From positions 1 through 64,000 of the forward strand of contig NZ_JACJVO010000012.1 of the NCBI RefSeq assembly GCF_014212055.1: DNA of 64,000 bases, in the 5' to 3' direction. A model generated the notes under the pieces. It did no database searches, was not told where the DNA came from, and was given only the letters and a program-made list of their open reading frames with translations. This document shows positions 51,855 to 59,119 of this stretch, piece after piece. A program made the position numbers and the translations under genes. Every line of letters begins with the position of its first letter. Positions within the stretch are counted from its first letter, which is position 1. This DNA comes from Cohnella zeiphila. Lineage in GTDB: Bacteria > Bacillota > Bacilli > Paenibacillales > Paenibacillaceae.

Positions 51855-52415
51855 ATGAAAACTTTGAGCAGAGAACTCATTTTGGAAACCGCACATCGAA
51901 TGGTCGTCGAACACGGGATGGAGAAAGTGAATCTGTCCAAGGTCGGCTCCGAGCTGGGGACAACCCACGCCGCGATCTACAAGTATTTCTCGGGCAAAGA
52001 AGAGTTGTGGACCGAGCTTGCGTTGTCGTGGCTGGACCGTGAACTGGCGGGGATTTTTCCATTTGACGCGAATAAATACTCGTCTACGAAGGATATCGTG
52101 CACGACTGGCTCTGGATATTGAGTCAATCGAAATATGAAGCTTATGTGCGCGAGCCGGAAATGTTTAAGCTGTATACGGCCTATATCGATCGAAATCCGG
52201 CGGTACTCGCACGGCACATCGGCGATTTGGCGGGAAGCTTAAAGGCGGCGAGCGGCATGGAGGACGTTGGGCGGCTTCATGCTATTTTGCTGGCTTTTTC
52301 TTATTTTTCCGCGCCGGCTTATGCAGACAATTGGCTGCTGATTGATTTCAAAGCGGAGTTCGAAGCGGTCTGGAAGCTGATCGAAGCAGGGATTGCGGGA
52401 TCGACGGACGAATAA
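51855..52415 (+). CDS. TetR/AcrR family regulator
   Basis: A 186-residue repressor: LILETAHRMVVEHGMEKVNLSKVGSELGTTHAAIYKYFSGKEELW, then a ligand domain. ATG 51855 has no SD and lies about where transcription should begin (-10 at 51843-51848). Presumed repressor of the divergent SDR. Confidence 0.87.
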   Translation: MKTLSRELILETAHRMVVEHGMEKVNLSKVGSELGTTHAAIYKYFSGKEELWTELALSWLDRELAGIFPFDANKYSSTKDIVHDWLWILSQSKYEAYVREPEMFKLYTAYIDRNPAVLARHIGDLAGSLKAASGMEDVGRLHAILLAFSYFSAPAYADNWLLIDFKAEFEAVWKLIEAGIAGSTDE

Positions 52416-52470
52416 GCGGACGAAAATAGGATTAGCGATTGATATCGGCGGAGTATCGGATCGGCCTGAT

Positions 52471-53436
52471 TCAGTGCCGACCGAATACACCCACTCTCTC
52501 CTGTAACCCTTCTACAACCTCTTTCGGTATCTCCCTGACCTTGATATCTCCGCCTAAGAAAAGCAGCCAATTTATGATTTCGGCCAGCTCATCCGGATGA
52601 TGGACATGGATGAAAGTCTTTAAAATAGCCGTGGTTTGATAAGGATTCGTGTAAGAAATGGTTATTTTTAAAGGATGATACTTTTTGAATTGGGCGATCG
52701 CCTTGGGACCAAGTTCGAGGACCAGGTTGATGGCTTCTTCCTGCTTGCTTAGTTGTTCTGCAATCTTCTTCCGGCTCATTCTTTTTTTCCCCGGGTACGG
52801 TTTGACATCGGTGAGATTGTCGACAGGGATGATCCGCCTCTTTTCCTCCTCCAGGTCGAAGCCTTCAATTTGCCAAGAGCTTTTTTCGCGATATAGGCGC
52901 ATGAGAAAGATGGGATAAGATTTGATTTCCCTGCCTTCTTCCACGGAAACCGCTAAATATCTGTCTGCAAGAAGGATTTGGATGAGCTGTTCCAGCATGG
53001 GATGGGGCAGATCCGAAAGATCCAGCAGGTCGGGATTGTGGGGGTTGGTCCCTTCGAAGAGCAAAATTTGATTTAACAGAACAAGATCGTCCTGCTGGTT
53101 CTCAGAGATAAGGCCGAGCAATTTCTCCGCTAAAGAGTGACGGCTCTTGAGATAAGGGAGTTGCAGATTTCGGGTGGCCATAAAAGCGATAAAAAGAGCT
53201 TTAATCTCATTGTCGGTAAAGCGGACGGTGGGCAGGACGGAATTGTTCATCACGGAATAACCCCCGTCCCTCCCGACTTCGGCGACCAGAGGCATTCCCA
53301 TCGCTTCGATTTCCCTGATATCTCGAATGGCCGTCGAACGGGAGATGTTAAACTCCTGCATGATCTCCGAAATGGTAAAATGGGCGCGGTTGTTGATGTA
53401 CCGCATGATGACGTTAATCCGTTCTACTTTTCTCAT
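52471..53436 (-). CDS. WYL-domain (YafY-like) transcriptional regulator
   Basis: A 321-residue protein. HTH: MRYINNRAHFTISEIMQEFNISRSTAIRDIREIEAMG. A WYL-type core lies near 155-205 (ADRYLAVSVEEGREIKSYP, SSWQIEGFDLEEEKRRIIP), and a WCX C-terminus follows. Divergent from a GyrI-like gene; the intergenic sequence is duplicated 2.5 kb away. Confidence 0.85.
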   Translation of the reverse strand: MRKVERINVIMRYINNRAHFTISEIMQEFNISRSTAIRDIREIEAMGMPLVAEVGRDGGYSVMNNSVLPTVRFTDNEIKALFIAFMATRNLQLPYLKSRHSLAEKLLGLISENQQDDLVLLNQILLFEGTNPHNPDLLDLSDLPHPMLEQLIQILLADRYLAVSVEEGREIKSYPIFLMRLYREKSSWQIEGFDLEEEKRRIIPVDNLTDVKPYPGKKRMSRKKIAEQLSKQEEAINLVLELGPKAIAQFKKYHPLKITISYTNPYQTTAILKTFIHVHHPDELAEIINWLLFLGGDIKVREIPKEVVEGLQERVGVFGRH

Positions 53437-53437
53437 C

Positions 53438-53494
53438 GGGCCCTCTAAACGGTATCATATTTTGACATGATTTATCGTTATTATAAACCCATCA
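53438..53494 (+). promoter_or_regulatory. control region of GyrI-like gene 1, copy A of a 57-bp repeat
   Basis: Starts GGGCCCTCTAAACGGTATCA and includes TTGACA at 53462. It matches 55971-56027 in 52 of 57 positions. It lies immediately next to the WYL start, so it is the probable WYL binding region. Confidence 0.6.
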
Positions 53495-53542
53495 AGCAGA
53501 AAAACAAATGGCTTGATCAATTTCAAAAAAAAAGGAGCTTGG

Positions 53543-54025
53543 ATGATGGCAGCGTACACCCTTGAGGAAAAAGACGGCTTTTTCGTACTGGGCATCGGAA
53601 CGGAATTGAAGAGCGATTACACGGACTATGCCGGCATGAACAAAGAGAAGGAAAACTTTTGGCGGACCGTGGAGCAGGATGGAAGGCTTGACGCTTTGAA
53701 GGCGGTCGCCGCGAACGACTACATCTTTGCCGTCAACGAATTGGTCAACCGCAAGAGGATGTATTATGCCGGCGTCATGACGGAAGCATCGGTACCGGAA
53801 GAACACAGGCTGATCCCGTTCCCTAAGGGACAATACCTCGTCATTAAAGGCGAAGCGAAGACGTCGGAGGAGCTCGGCAGCATGCTTACCGGCATCGCCT
53901 TCGGTCAAGTGTTGCCGGAAGCCGATACCTTCGCCTATGTCGGCGGGCCCAATGCAACGGTTGAGATGGGGCGGCGAGACGGCCTTGTATACGGGGAAAT
54001 GTGGATTCCGGTTGTGGAAAAGTGA
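53543..54025 (+). CDS. GyrI-like / effector-binding-domain protein 1
   Basis: A 160-residue stand-alone GyrI-like (AraC effector-binding) domain: TLEEKDGFFVLGIGTELKS, YYAGVMTEASVPEEH, FPKGQYLVIKGEA and YVGGPNATVEMG, ending VYGEMWIPVVEK. Such proteins bind hydrophobic small molecules or hydrolyse cyclopropanoids. SD AAAGGAG before ATG 53543. A near-identical copy lies at 56072. Confidence 0.85.
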   Translation: MMAAYTLEEKDGFFVLGIGTELKSDYTDYAGMNKEKENFWRTVEQDGRLDALKAVAANDYIFAVNELVNRKRMYYAGVMTEASVPEEHRLIPFPKGQYLVIKGEAKTSEELGSMLTGIAFGQVLPEADTFAYVGGPNATVEMGRRDGLVYGEMWIPVVEK

Positions 54026-54046
54026 TTAACCAAAGGAGGAATAAGG

Positions 54047-54469
54047 ATGAGCACGATTACCGGTAATGAAAAAATCGCGAAGGTTGAATCCCGCCCGATC
54101 GGAAGAACGGCCGCTTATTGGACCGTCACCGTCATTCTTGCATTCTCCATTACCTTAAGCGGGATCGGGCAATTGATGCGATATGGCGGCAATGTCGATT
54201 TGGTTACCGCTATTGGTTTCCCGTTATATATCACGAACATTCTCGGGACCTGGAAATTGCTTGGAGTCCTTGCGATTCTCCTGCCAGGTTTCCCTCGCCT
54301 TAAGGAATGGGCTTATAGCGGTATCTTTTTTCTCATGACGGGCGCGGCCCTATCTCACGTGTTCGCTCATGATTACGGCGATGGCGGATTCCATGTGATT
54401 CTCCCGCTTTTCTATGCCGCGCTTGGCATCGCCTCCTGGGCGCTGCGTCCGAAAAGCCGCAGACTCTAA
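54047..54469 (+). CDS. DoxX-like membrane protein
   Basis: A 140-residue protein with four hydrophobic segments: ITLSGIGQLMRYGG, LGTWKLLGVLAILLPGFPRLKEWAYSGIFF, then LFYAALGIASW. It is of the DoxX-like group common beside GyrI-like genes. SD AAAGGAGG; 21 bases after GyrI-like gene 1, so an operon. Confidence 0.82.
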   Translation: MSTITGNEKIAKVESRPIGRTAAYWTVTVILAFSITLSGIGQLMRYGGNVDLVTAIGFPLYITNILGTWKLLGVLAILLPGFPRLKEWAYSGIFFLMTGAALSHVFAHDYGDGGFHVILPLFYAALGIASWALRPKSRRL

Positions 54470-54497
54470 TGAACTTCTACCACCATTGGCACTACGT

Positions 54498-54655
54498 GAA
54501 AAGGGGAAGGGAAGTCGGCCGATGAGCTCGGCAGTATGCTTGCGGGCGTTGCCTTCGGTCAAGTGTTGCCGGCAGCCGATCATTACGCCTATGTCGGCGG
54601 GCCCAATGCAACGGTAGAGATGGGGCAGCGAGACGGCGGCTTGAGATTGAAATAA
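54498..54655 (+). pseudogene. truncated third copy of the GyrI-like gene
   Basis: Starts abruptly at GAAGGGAAGTCGGCCGA and encodes ELGSMLAGVAFGQVLPAADH, then YVGGPNATVEMGQRDGG and a premature end. It is closer to the copy at 56072 than to that at 53543 (LPA.DHYAY, GQRDG shared). The 5' two-thirds are missing. Confidence 0.8.
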
Positions 54656-54722
54656 CGTCGGGTAGGGTAACGTCGTCGAATCCCGGCAACGGACGTATAC
54701 CGGCAATAGGAGGGAGAAGCCG

Positions 54723-55067
54723 ATGAATATCGTGTTTGTTGTTCTTCAAAGCTTTCTGCTTGTCGCTATGGCCTTCGGAGGCGCAAGCAAGCTGGCCGGC
54801 GGGAAAAATTTCGTTGAAATGTTTGATTCGCTTCAATTGCCGCAATGGTTCCGAGCGGTTACGGGAGTCGTCCAACTAGCCGGGGCAGCCGGGCTTGTCA
54901 TTGGCTATTGGGATCGGGAGGTAGCCGCATGGGCAGGCATTTGGATCGGCATTACCATGCTGGTCGCATGCCTTTCGCATCTCAGAGTCAAGCATCCTGT
55001 TAGTCAGGCAGTGCCGGCTTTCGTGATTACTTTAATTGCGGCTGCTTTGGTAGTCGTGCAAGCCTGA
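54723..55067 (+). CDS. DoxX-like membrane protein 2
   Basis: A 114-residue four-helix protein: FVVLQSFLLVAMAFGGASKLAG, QLPQWFRAVTGVVQLAGAAGLVIG, then two more helices. Typical DoxX-like family (DoxX_2/3). SD GGAGGGAG before ATG 54723. Confidence 0.85.
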   Translation: MNIVFVVLQSFLLVAMAFGGASKLAGGKNFVEMFDSLQLPQWFRAVTGVVQLAGAAGLVIGYWDREVAAWAGIWIGITMLVACLSHLRVKHPVSQAVPAFVITLIAAALVVVQA

Positions 55068-55105
55068 AGGGACTCCCCGACCGGTCATGCTATCAAAGTA
55101 AAACG

Positions 55106-55178
55106 AGGGCCATCCCACAAAAGGATGGCCCTAAAACTTGCCGTTACAGACAGCGCGAAGAACCGGATCACAAGTTGA
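55106..55178 (+). mobile_element. att-like junction 6
   Basis: Hairpin AGGGCCATCC/GGATGGCCCT (55106-55132), TTGCCGTT (55138-55145), 14 bases, then GAACCGGATCACAAGTTGAC (55160-55179). The hairpin is nearly the same sequence as at junction 4 (GGGTCATCC/GGATGGCCC). Confidence 0.7.
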
Positions 55179-55185
55179 CAAATGA

Positions 55186-55223
55186 ATGAACGGTTCATAT
55201 ACTATAGATGAATGAATCATTCA
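55186..55223. promoter_or_regulatory. palindromic operators upstream of TetR
   Basis: ATGAACGGTTCAT (55186-55198) and TGAATGAATCATTCA (55209-55223), both perfect palindromes with an odd centre, flanking a TATAGAT-type -10. Candidate autoregulatory sites right after junction 6. Confidence 0.6.
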
Positions 55224-55334
55224 ATTGAAAAGAAGAAAACCACGCATGTATCCGCGTATTCCTTTGATCCGGGACTCGTTGCCGCATCGCAGACCTATTC
55301 GGGGGGGAGACGAGAGAGGGAAGAGGTGTAACCT

Positions 55335-55928
55335 ATGCCAAGAACCGCAAGAACGCAAGCCGAACAAGCGCTCGACGAACGCAAAGACCAGATCAAAAAG
55401 GCGGCTCTTAAAATTTTCGCGGAGAAAGGGCTCTCCGGTACGAAGATGAGCATGATCGCGGAGGAAGCCGGTATAAGCCAAGGGTTATCGTACCGCTATT
55501 TCGATTCCAAGGACGAGATTTTCGCTTTGCTCGTGGAAGAGGCGGTCGAGGAATCCCAGGGCGCCATCCGAAATATTCGACAGTTACCGGGATCGCCTCT
55601 AGAGCAACTGAGGACATTTACGCTTCAAATGCTGGATGAGAACCACAAGCATTATTTCCTGCTTGTTCAACAAGCGCAGACGTCGGAAGGAGTTCCGCAC
55701 AGGGCGAAGGAAGCGATCGAGCGGTATTCCCCCCAAGAGACGATCAAACTGTTGATCCCGATATTCGTCCAAGGGCAACAAGAAGGACAATTCGCAGAGG
55801 GCGATCCTTACAAACGGTTGATTCTATTTCTTTCGGTCGTGACTGGACTTATGCTTCAAGATGCGAAGGCGATAGGAGCCGACTGGACGCAGGAAGTCGA
55901 TCGGCTGCTGAACATCTTAACGAAATGA
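55335..55928 (+). CDS. TetR/AcrR family regulator
   Basis: A 197-residue repressor: KKAALKIFAEKGLSGTKMSMIAEEAGISQGLSYRYFDSKDEIF, then a helical ligand domain. The first residues (MPRTARTQAEQALDERKD) form a basic arm. The GyrI-like gene follows it. Confidence 0.88.
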   Translation: MPRTARTQAEQALDERKDQIKKAALKIFAEKGLSGTKMSMIAEEAGISQGLSYRYFDSKDEIFALLVEEAVEESQGAIRNIRQLPGSPLEQLRTFTLQMLDENHKHYFLLVQQAQTSEGVPHRAKEAIERYSPQETIKLLIPIFVQGQQEGQFAEGDPYKRLILFLSVVTGLMLQDAKAIGADWTQEVDRLLNILTK

Positions 55929-55970
55929 TAGGCTTGTCGTTGCCGCTATCTCCGTTCCGCTTTTTTCATA

Positions 55971-56027
55971 GGGCCCTCTAAACAGTATCATATTTTGACA
56001 TGGTTTGTGGTTATGATAAACCCATCA
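55971..56027 (+). promoter_or_regulatory. control region of GyrI-like gene 2, copy B of the 57-bp repeat
   Basis: GGGCCCTCTAAACAGTATCA at its start; five differences from copy A at 53438-53494. The duplication therefore includes the control region, so one regulator (probably the WYL protein at 52471) may control both genes. Confidence 0.6.
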
Positions 56028-56071
56028 GCAAATAAACAAATCAATGGATCCATTCAAAAAAAGGAGCTGGG

Positions 56072-56554
56072 ATGATGGCAACGTATACCTTTGAGGAAAA
56101 AGACAGCTTTATCGTTCTTGGGATCGGCACGGAGCTGAAGAGCGATTACACGGATTATGCCGGCATGAACAAGGAGAAGGAAAGCTTTTGGCGGTCCGTG
56201 GAGCAGGATGGAAGGCTTGACGCCTTAAAGGCCGTCGCTGCGAACGACTATATTTTTGCCGTAAACGAAGCGGTAAATCACAAGATGATGTATTACGCCG
56301 GCGTCATGACGGATTCTTCGATCCCGGAAGAACACAGAGTGATCCAATTCCCTAAAGGACAATACCTCGTCGTAAAAGGGGAAGGGAAGTCGGCCGAAGA
56401 GCTCGGCAGTATGCTTACCGGCATCGCCTTTGGTCAAGCCTTGCCGGCAACCGATCATTACGCCTATGTCGGCGGGCCCAATGCAACGGTTGAGATGGGG
56501 CAGCGTGACGGCCTCGTATATGGCGAAATGTGGATTCCGGTTGTGGAGAAGTAA
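56072..56554 (+). CDS. GyrI-like / effector-binding-domain protein 2
   Basis: A 160-residue paralogue of the protein at 53543, with the same length and only scattered substitutions (e.g. TFEEKDSFIVLGIGTELKS, GKSAEELGSMLTGIAFG). SD AAAGGAG. It was duplicated together with its upstream control region. Confidence 0.85.
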   Translation: MMATYTFEEKDSFIVLGIGTELKSDYTDYAGMNKEKESFWRSVEQDGRLDALKAVAANDYIFAVNEAVNHKMMYYAGVMTDSSIPEEHRVIQFPKGQYLVVKGEGKSAEELGSMLTGIAFGQALPATDHYAYVGGPNATVEMGQRDGLVYGEMWIPVVEK

Positions 56555-56578
56555 ACGAGATCAGAAGGAGGAATGAGG

Positions 56579-57046
56579 ATGTCAACGATCGTTGATTTTC
56601 AAAATGTGTCTACGGCTGGTCTGGAATCTTCACCGGTAGCAGAAGCGCTGGCTGGGTTGCGCGCGAATGAAGCCCGTTACTTCATGAACAAATACAAGCA
56701 CGAATTTACGGTCGTTCCGGCCAGCGATAGCCAGGAAACACTGGATTACGTGAACCGGATTTTGAAGGAAGAACGCGGGATCGAGTTTGCGGCCAAACCT
56801 TTAGAGACGTCGCGTTTTCAGGTGGATAATATTGATTGGACCTACGTCTTTTATGAGGATGGTCTTTCGGTCAATGTCTTGTATACGATCGATGACCCTA
56901 AGAAGCGGGCCGTCGGATTTAAGCTATCCGAGGGGATGGAAGTACCTCGGGAGTTGGAAGAGAAGAAGTTCAAATTCGCCAGACAGAAGTCCAAGCTGGC
57001 CGGGACCATCCGAGGTTCGTTCTTCGTCATTAAAGGAGAATATTGA
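56579..57046 (+). CDS. hypothetical protein
   Basis: A 155-residue soluble protein (MSTIVDFQNVSTAGLESSPV..., DYVNRILKEERGIEFAAKPL, then a basic KKFKFARQKSKLAG and GSFFVIKGEY). I do not recognise a family. ATG 56579 is chosen, 7 bases after GGAGG. It lies 24 bases after GyrI-like gene 2 and before a terminator, so it is co-transcribed. Confidence 0.65.
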   Translation: MSTIVDFQNVSTAGLESSPVAEALAGLRANEARYFMNKYKHEFTVVPASDSQETLDYVNRILKEERGIEFAAKPLETSRFQVDNIDWTYVFYEDGLSVNVLYTIDDPKKRAVGFKLSEGMEVPRELEEKKFKFARQKSKLAGTIRGSFFVIKGEY

Positions 57047-57058
57047 AGCTAGCATGAA

Positions 57059-57086
57059 AAGCCACCTTACCCGGTGGCTTCTTTTG
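57059..57086 (+). terminator. intrinsic terminator
   Basis: AAGCCACC and GGTGGCTT around TTACCC, followed by CTTTTG. Confidence 0.8.
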
Positions 57087-57125
57087 TTGCCAGCGCACCG
57101 TTTAACGACACGGCTTGAATAGGAT

Positions 57126-58187
57126 ATGGCGGTTTTGGAGACCATACTATGGAAAAAAATTCTATGCCGAACGGGAGCGAGCGACTTGATCGGAGACAAT
57201 CGATTAGTGTCGGCAGGGGTTTCCAATTTGTGGACATCGTATATGAGCAATAGCTTGGCGGTCTGTATGAATAAATATGCCCTGCAAATTATCGAGGACC
57301 CGAATATTCGCAAGGTACACGAACTGGCCTTGCAAGTATCCGAACATAACGTGAAGCAAATCGCGCGTATTTTTCAAGAGATCCGATTCCCCGTTCCGGA
57401 CGGTTTCAATGAGAATGACGTTAATTTAAATGCGCCAAGGTTGTTCACCGACCACTATCACTTGTTCTATCTTCATGTCTTGACGATCCACGGTCTATCC
57501 GGCTATTCTCTGGCTCTTACGGTTTCGGAAAGCCCGCAGGTGCGCCAATTCAACATAGACGCTTATACGTTAACAGTCGATTTGTACAATAAAACATTGG
57601 AACTGATGCAGAACCTCGGCATCTACGATCATTTTCCGCAGATCCCGACCCCGGATACGTTCGAATATGCCGAAAAACAGTCTTACTTGGCCGGCTGGAT
57701 CGGAGAACAGCGTCCGTTGAATGTCATGGAGATAACGAGCATTTACGCGAACCTGAGAAAAAGCATCATGTTAAAAACGTTGGCGATCGGCTTTAGCCAA
57801 ACGGCGGAATCGCAAGAGGTCCGTGCGCATATGGCAAGAACGATCGATTTGGCGGCGAAGCATATCGAGCTATGGAGCGGCGTTCTGCACGACGACTATC
57901 TGGATTCCGCCGTCACTTACGATACTCATGTGACGGATTCTCAGATTGCTCCGTTTTCGGACAAGTTGATGATGGTCCACGGAGGATTCTTGATCGCGGC
58001 GGCCATGACTTACTACGGAACGGGGATGGCCACGGGCATGCGGCGCGATCTTGCCCCTCACTATGCCGCCTGCATCGCAAGAGACGCCAAAGTCGCCGAA
58101 GACGGAATGAATATATTGATCAAGAACCATTGGTACGAACAGCCGCCCCAAGCGGCCAACCGCAAAGCGTTATCCAAACCCGATTAA
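57126..58187 (+). CDS. DUF3231 family protein, N-terminus uncertain
   Basis: A protein of up to 353 residues with two DUF3231 repeats (VSNLWTSYMSNSLAVCMNKYAL...NVKQIARIFQE, and again ITSIYANLRKSIMLKTLAIGF...GMATGMRRDLAPHY), Bacillales-specific and ferritin-like in helix pattern. The first ~25 residues are atypical. ATGGAAAAAAATTCTATGCC at 57150, in another frame, starts MEKNSMPNGSERL, which looks like the native beginning, so a small frameshift between 57180 and 57210 is likely. Function unknown. Confidence 0.75.
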   Translation: MAVLETILWKKILCRTGASDLIGDNRLVSAGVSNLWTSYMSNSLAVCMNKYALQIIEDPNIRKVHELALQVSEHNVKQIARIFQEIRFPVPDGFNENDVNLNAPRLFTDHYHLFYLHVLTIHGLSGYSLALTVSESPQVRQFNIDAYTLTVDLYNKTLELMQNLGIYDHFPQIPTPDTFEYAEKQSYLAGWIGEQRPLNVMEITSIYANLRKSIMLKTLAIGFSQTAESQEVRAHMARTIDLAAKHIELWSGVLHDDYLDSAVTYDTHVTDSQIAPFSDKLMMVHGGFLIAAAMTYYGTGMATGMRRDLAPHYAACIARDAKVAEDGMNILIKNHWYEQPPQAANRKALSKPD

Positions 58188-58230
58188 ACGCCCAAGCGAC
58201 CCGGCAAGCCGGTTCGATTGAGCGTTTTTT
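58186..58230 (+). terminator. intrinsic terminator
   Basis: AAACGCCCAAGCGACCCGGC and its imperfect complement GCCGGTTCGATTGAGCG, then T6. Confidence 0.85.
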
Positions 58231-58431
58231 CTCCACGTGCTCCGAAACTACGGGTATCCCGGCGGTGCGGTGAGGGCGGATTTCTGGTAAGCTCCATGAT
58301 GCGCCAGGAGTTGCGGCCATTGAAGACGAGGCTACCGTAATTGTTGCTGCAATTTCTAATAGATATGTTAGACTGATATCTGAAATCGGAAGTTATTATA
58401 CTCTCTTGAACTGCTGAAAGGAGAAGCTGCG

Positions 58432-58998
58432 ATGGGCAGAAAGCAATCCTATACGGAATCGGAACTACTGGACATAACCAAAAGGTTAGTGCTTGAACAT
58501 GGGTATGACGGGTTTCATCTCAAGTTGCTTTCGCAGCATTTACCCGGTGCCCGAAGTACAATTTATCAGTATTATGCGAATAAAGAAGAAATCGTCGCTG
58601 CCTGTATGAAGCGCGTAATCACAAGCGTCATCGAAAAGGCTTCGGCAATCGATGAGACCAGCCCGATGCAAGCCCTTCAGGAGCTGCTTACCGTATATGT
58701 TGAAGAATCCGAGCTGCATCAGCTGTTAGGCGATGCTCATAAAATCAATGTAAAAAATTCGGCGGCTGCAAGTCGGGATCTTGATTTTGTCAAGCAAGCT
58801 CATACTACGCTGAAAGTTCAGCTCACGCGTCTCTTCCAAAAAGCGCAACAGGAAAAAAATATCAGAGAAGACATCCCGCTTCCCGTACTGGTCGGTGGCT
58901 TTTCCAACCTCATTAACACCCCCAACATGATAAACGTCCCTACTCCCCAATGGAGTAAACTATTGTTTCAAATGTGGATGGGAGGAGCGCAAAGGTAG
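58432..58998 (+). CDS. TetR/AcrR family regulator
   Basis: A 188-residue protein: ITKRLVLEHGYDGFHLKLLSQHLPGARSTIYQYYANKEEIV, then a ligand domain. Placed directly before an ABC exporter whose promoter carries two TGACA/TGTCA palindromes. Probable repressor of that exporter. Confidence 0.87.
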   Translation: MGRKQSYTESELLDITKRLVLEHGYDGFHLKLLSQHLPGARSTIYQYYANKEEIVAACMKRVITSVIEKASAIDETSPMQALQELLTVYVEESELHQLLGDAHKINVKNSAAASRDLDFVKQAHTTLKVQLTRLFQKAQQEKNIREDIPLPVLVGGFSNLINTPNMINVPTPQWSKLLFQMWMGGAQR

Positions 58999-59015
58999 TG
59001 CCCTCCATTTTCAAT

Positions 59016-59094
59016 TTGACATTTGTGTCATATATATTGTTTAATAGGTGGAGAGCAAAAGTATGGCTTATCACGAAAATGACACAAGTGTCAT
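59016..59094 (+). promoter_or_regulatory. ABC exporter promoter with two operator palindromes
   Basis: TTGACA (59016-59021), 18 bases, TTTAAT (59040-59045). TGACA-TTTG-TGTCA (59017-59030) overlaps the -35, and ATGACACAAGTGTCAT (59079-59094) lies downstream in the leader. This arrangement fits repression by the upstream TetR. Confidence 0.65.
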
Positions 59095-59119
59095 ATTTCG
59101 AAGCGAGGAGTTGAAGAGC

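Noticed and set aside
57059-57115. Terminator followed by TTGCC and CACCGTTTAACGAC as a possible junction
   Set aside because: The hairpin is present, but the box and att core match too poorly and the spacing is wrong; ordinary terminator.
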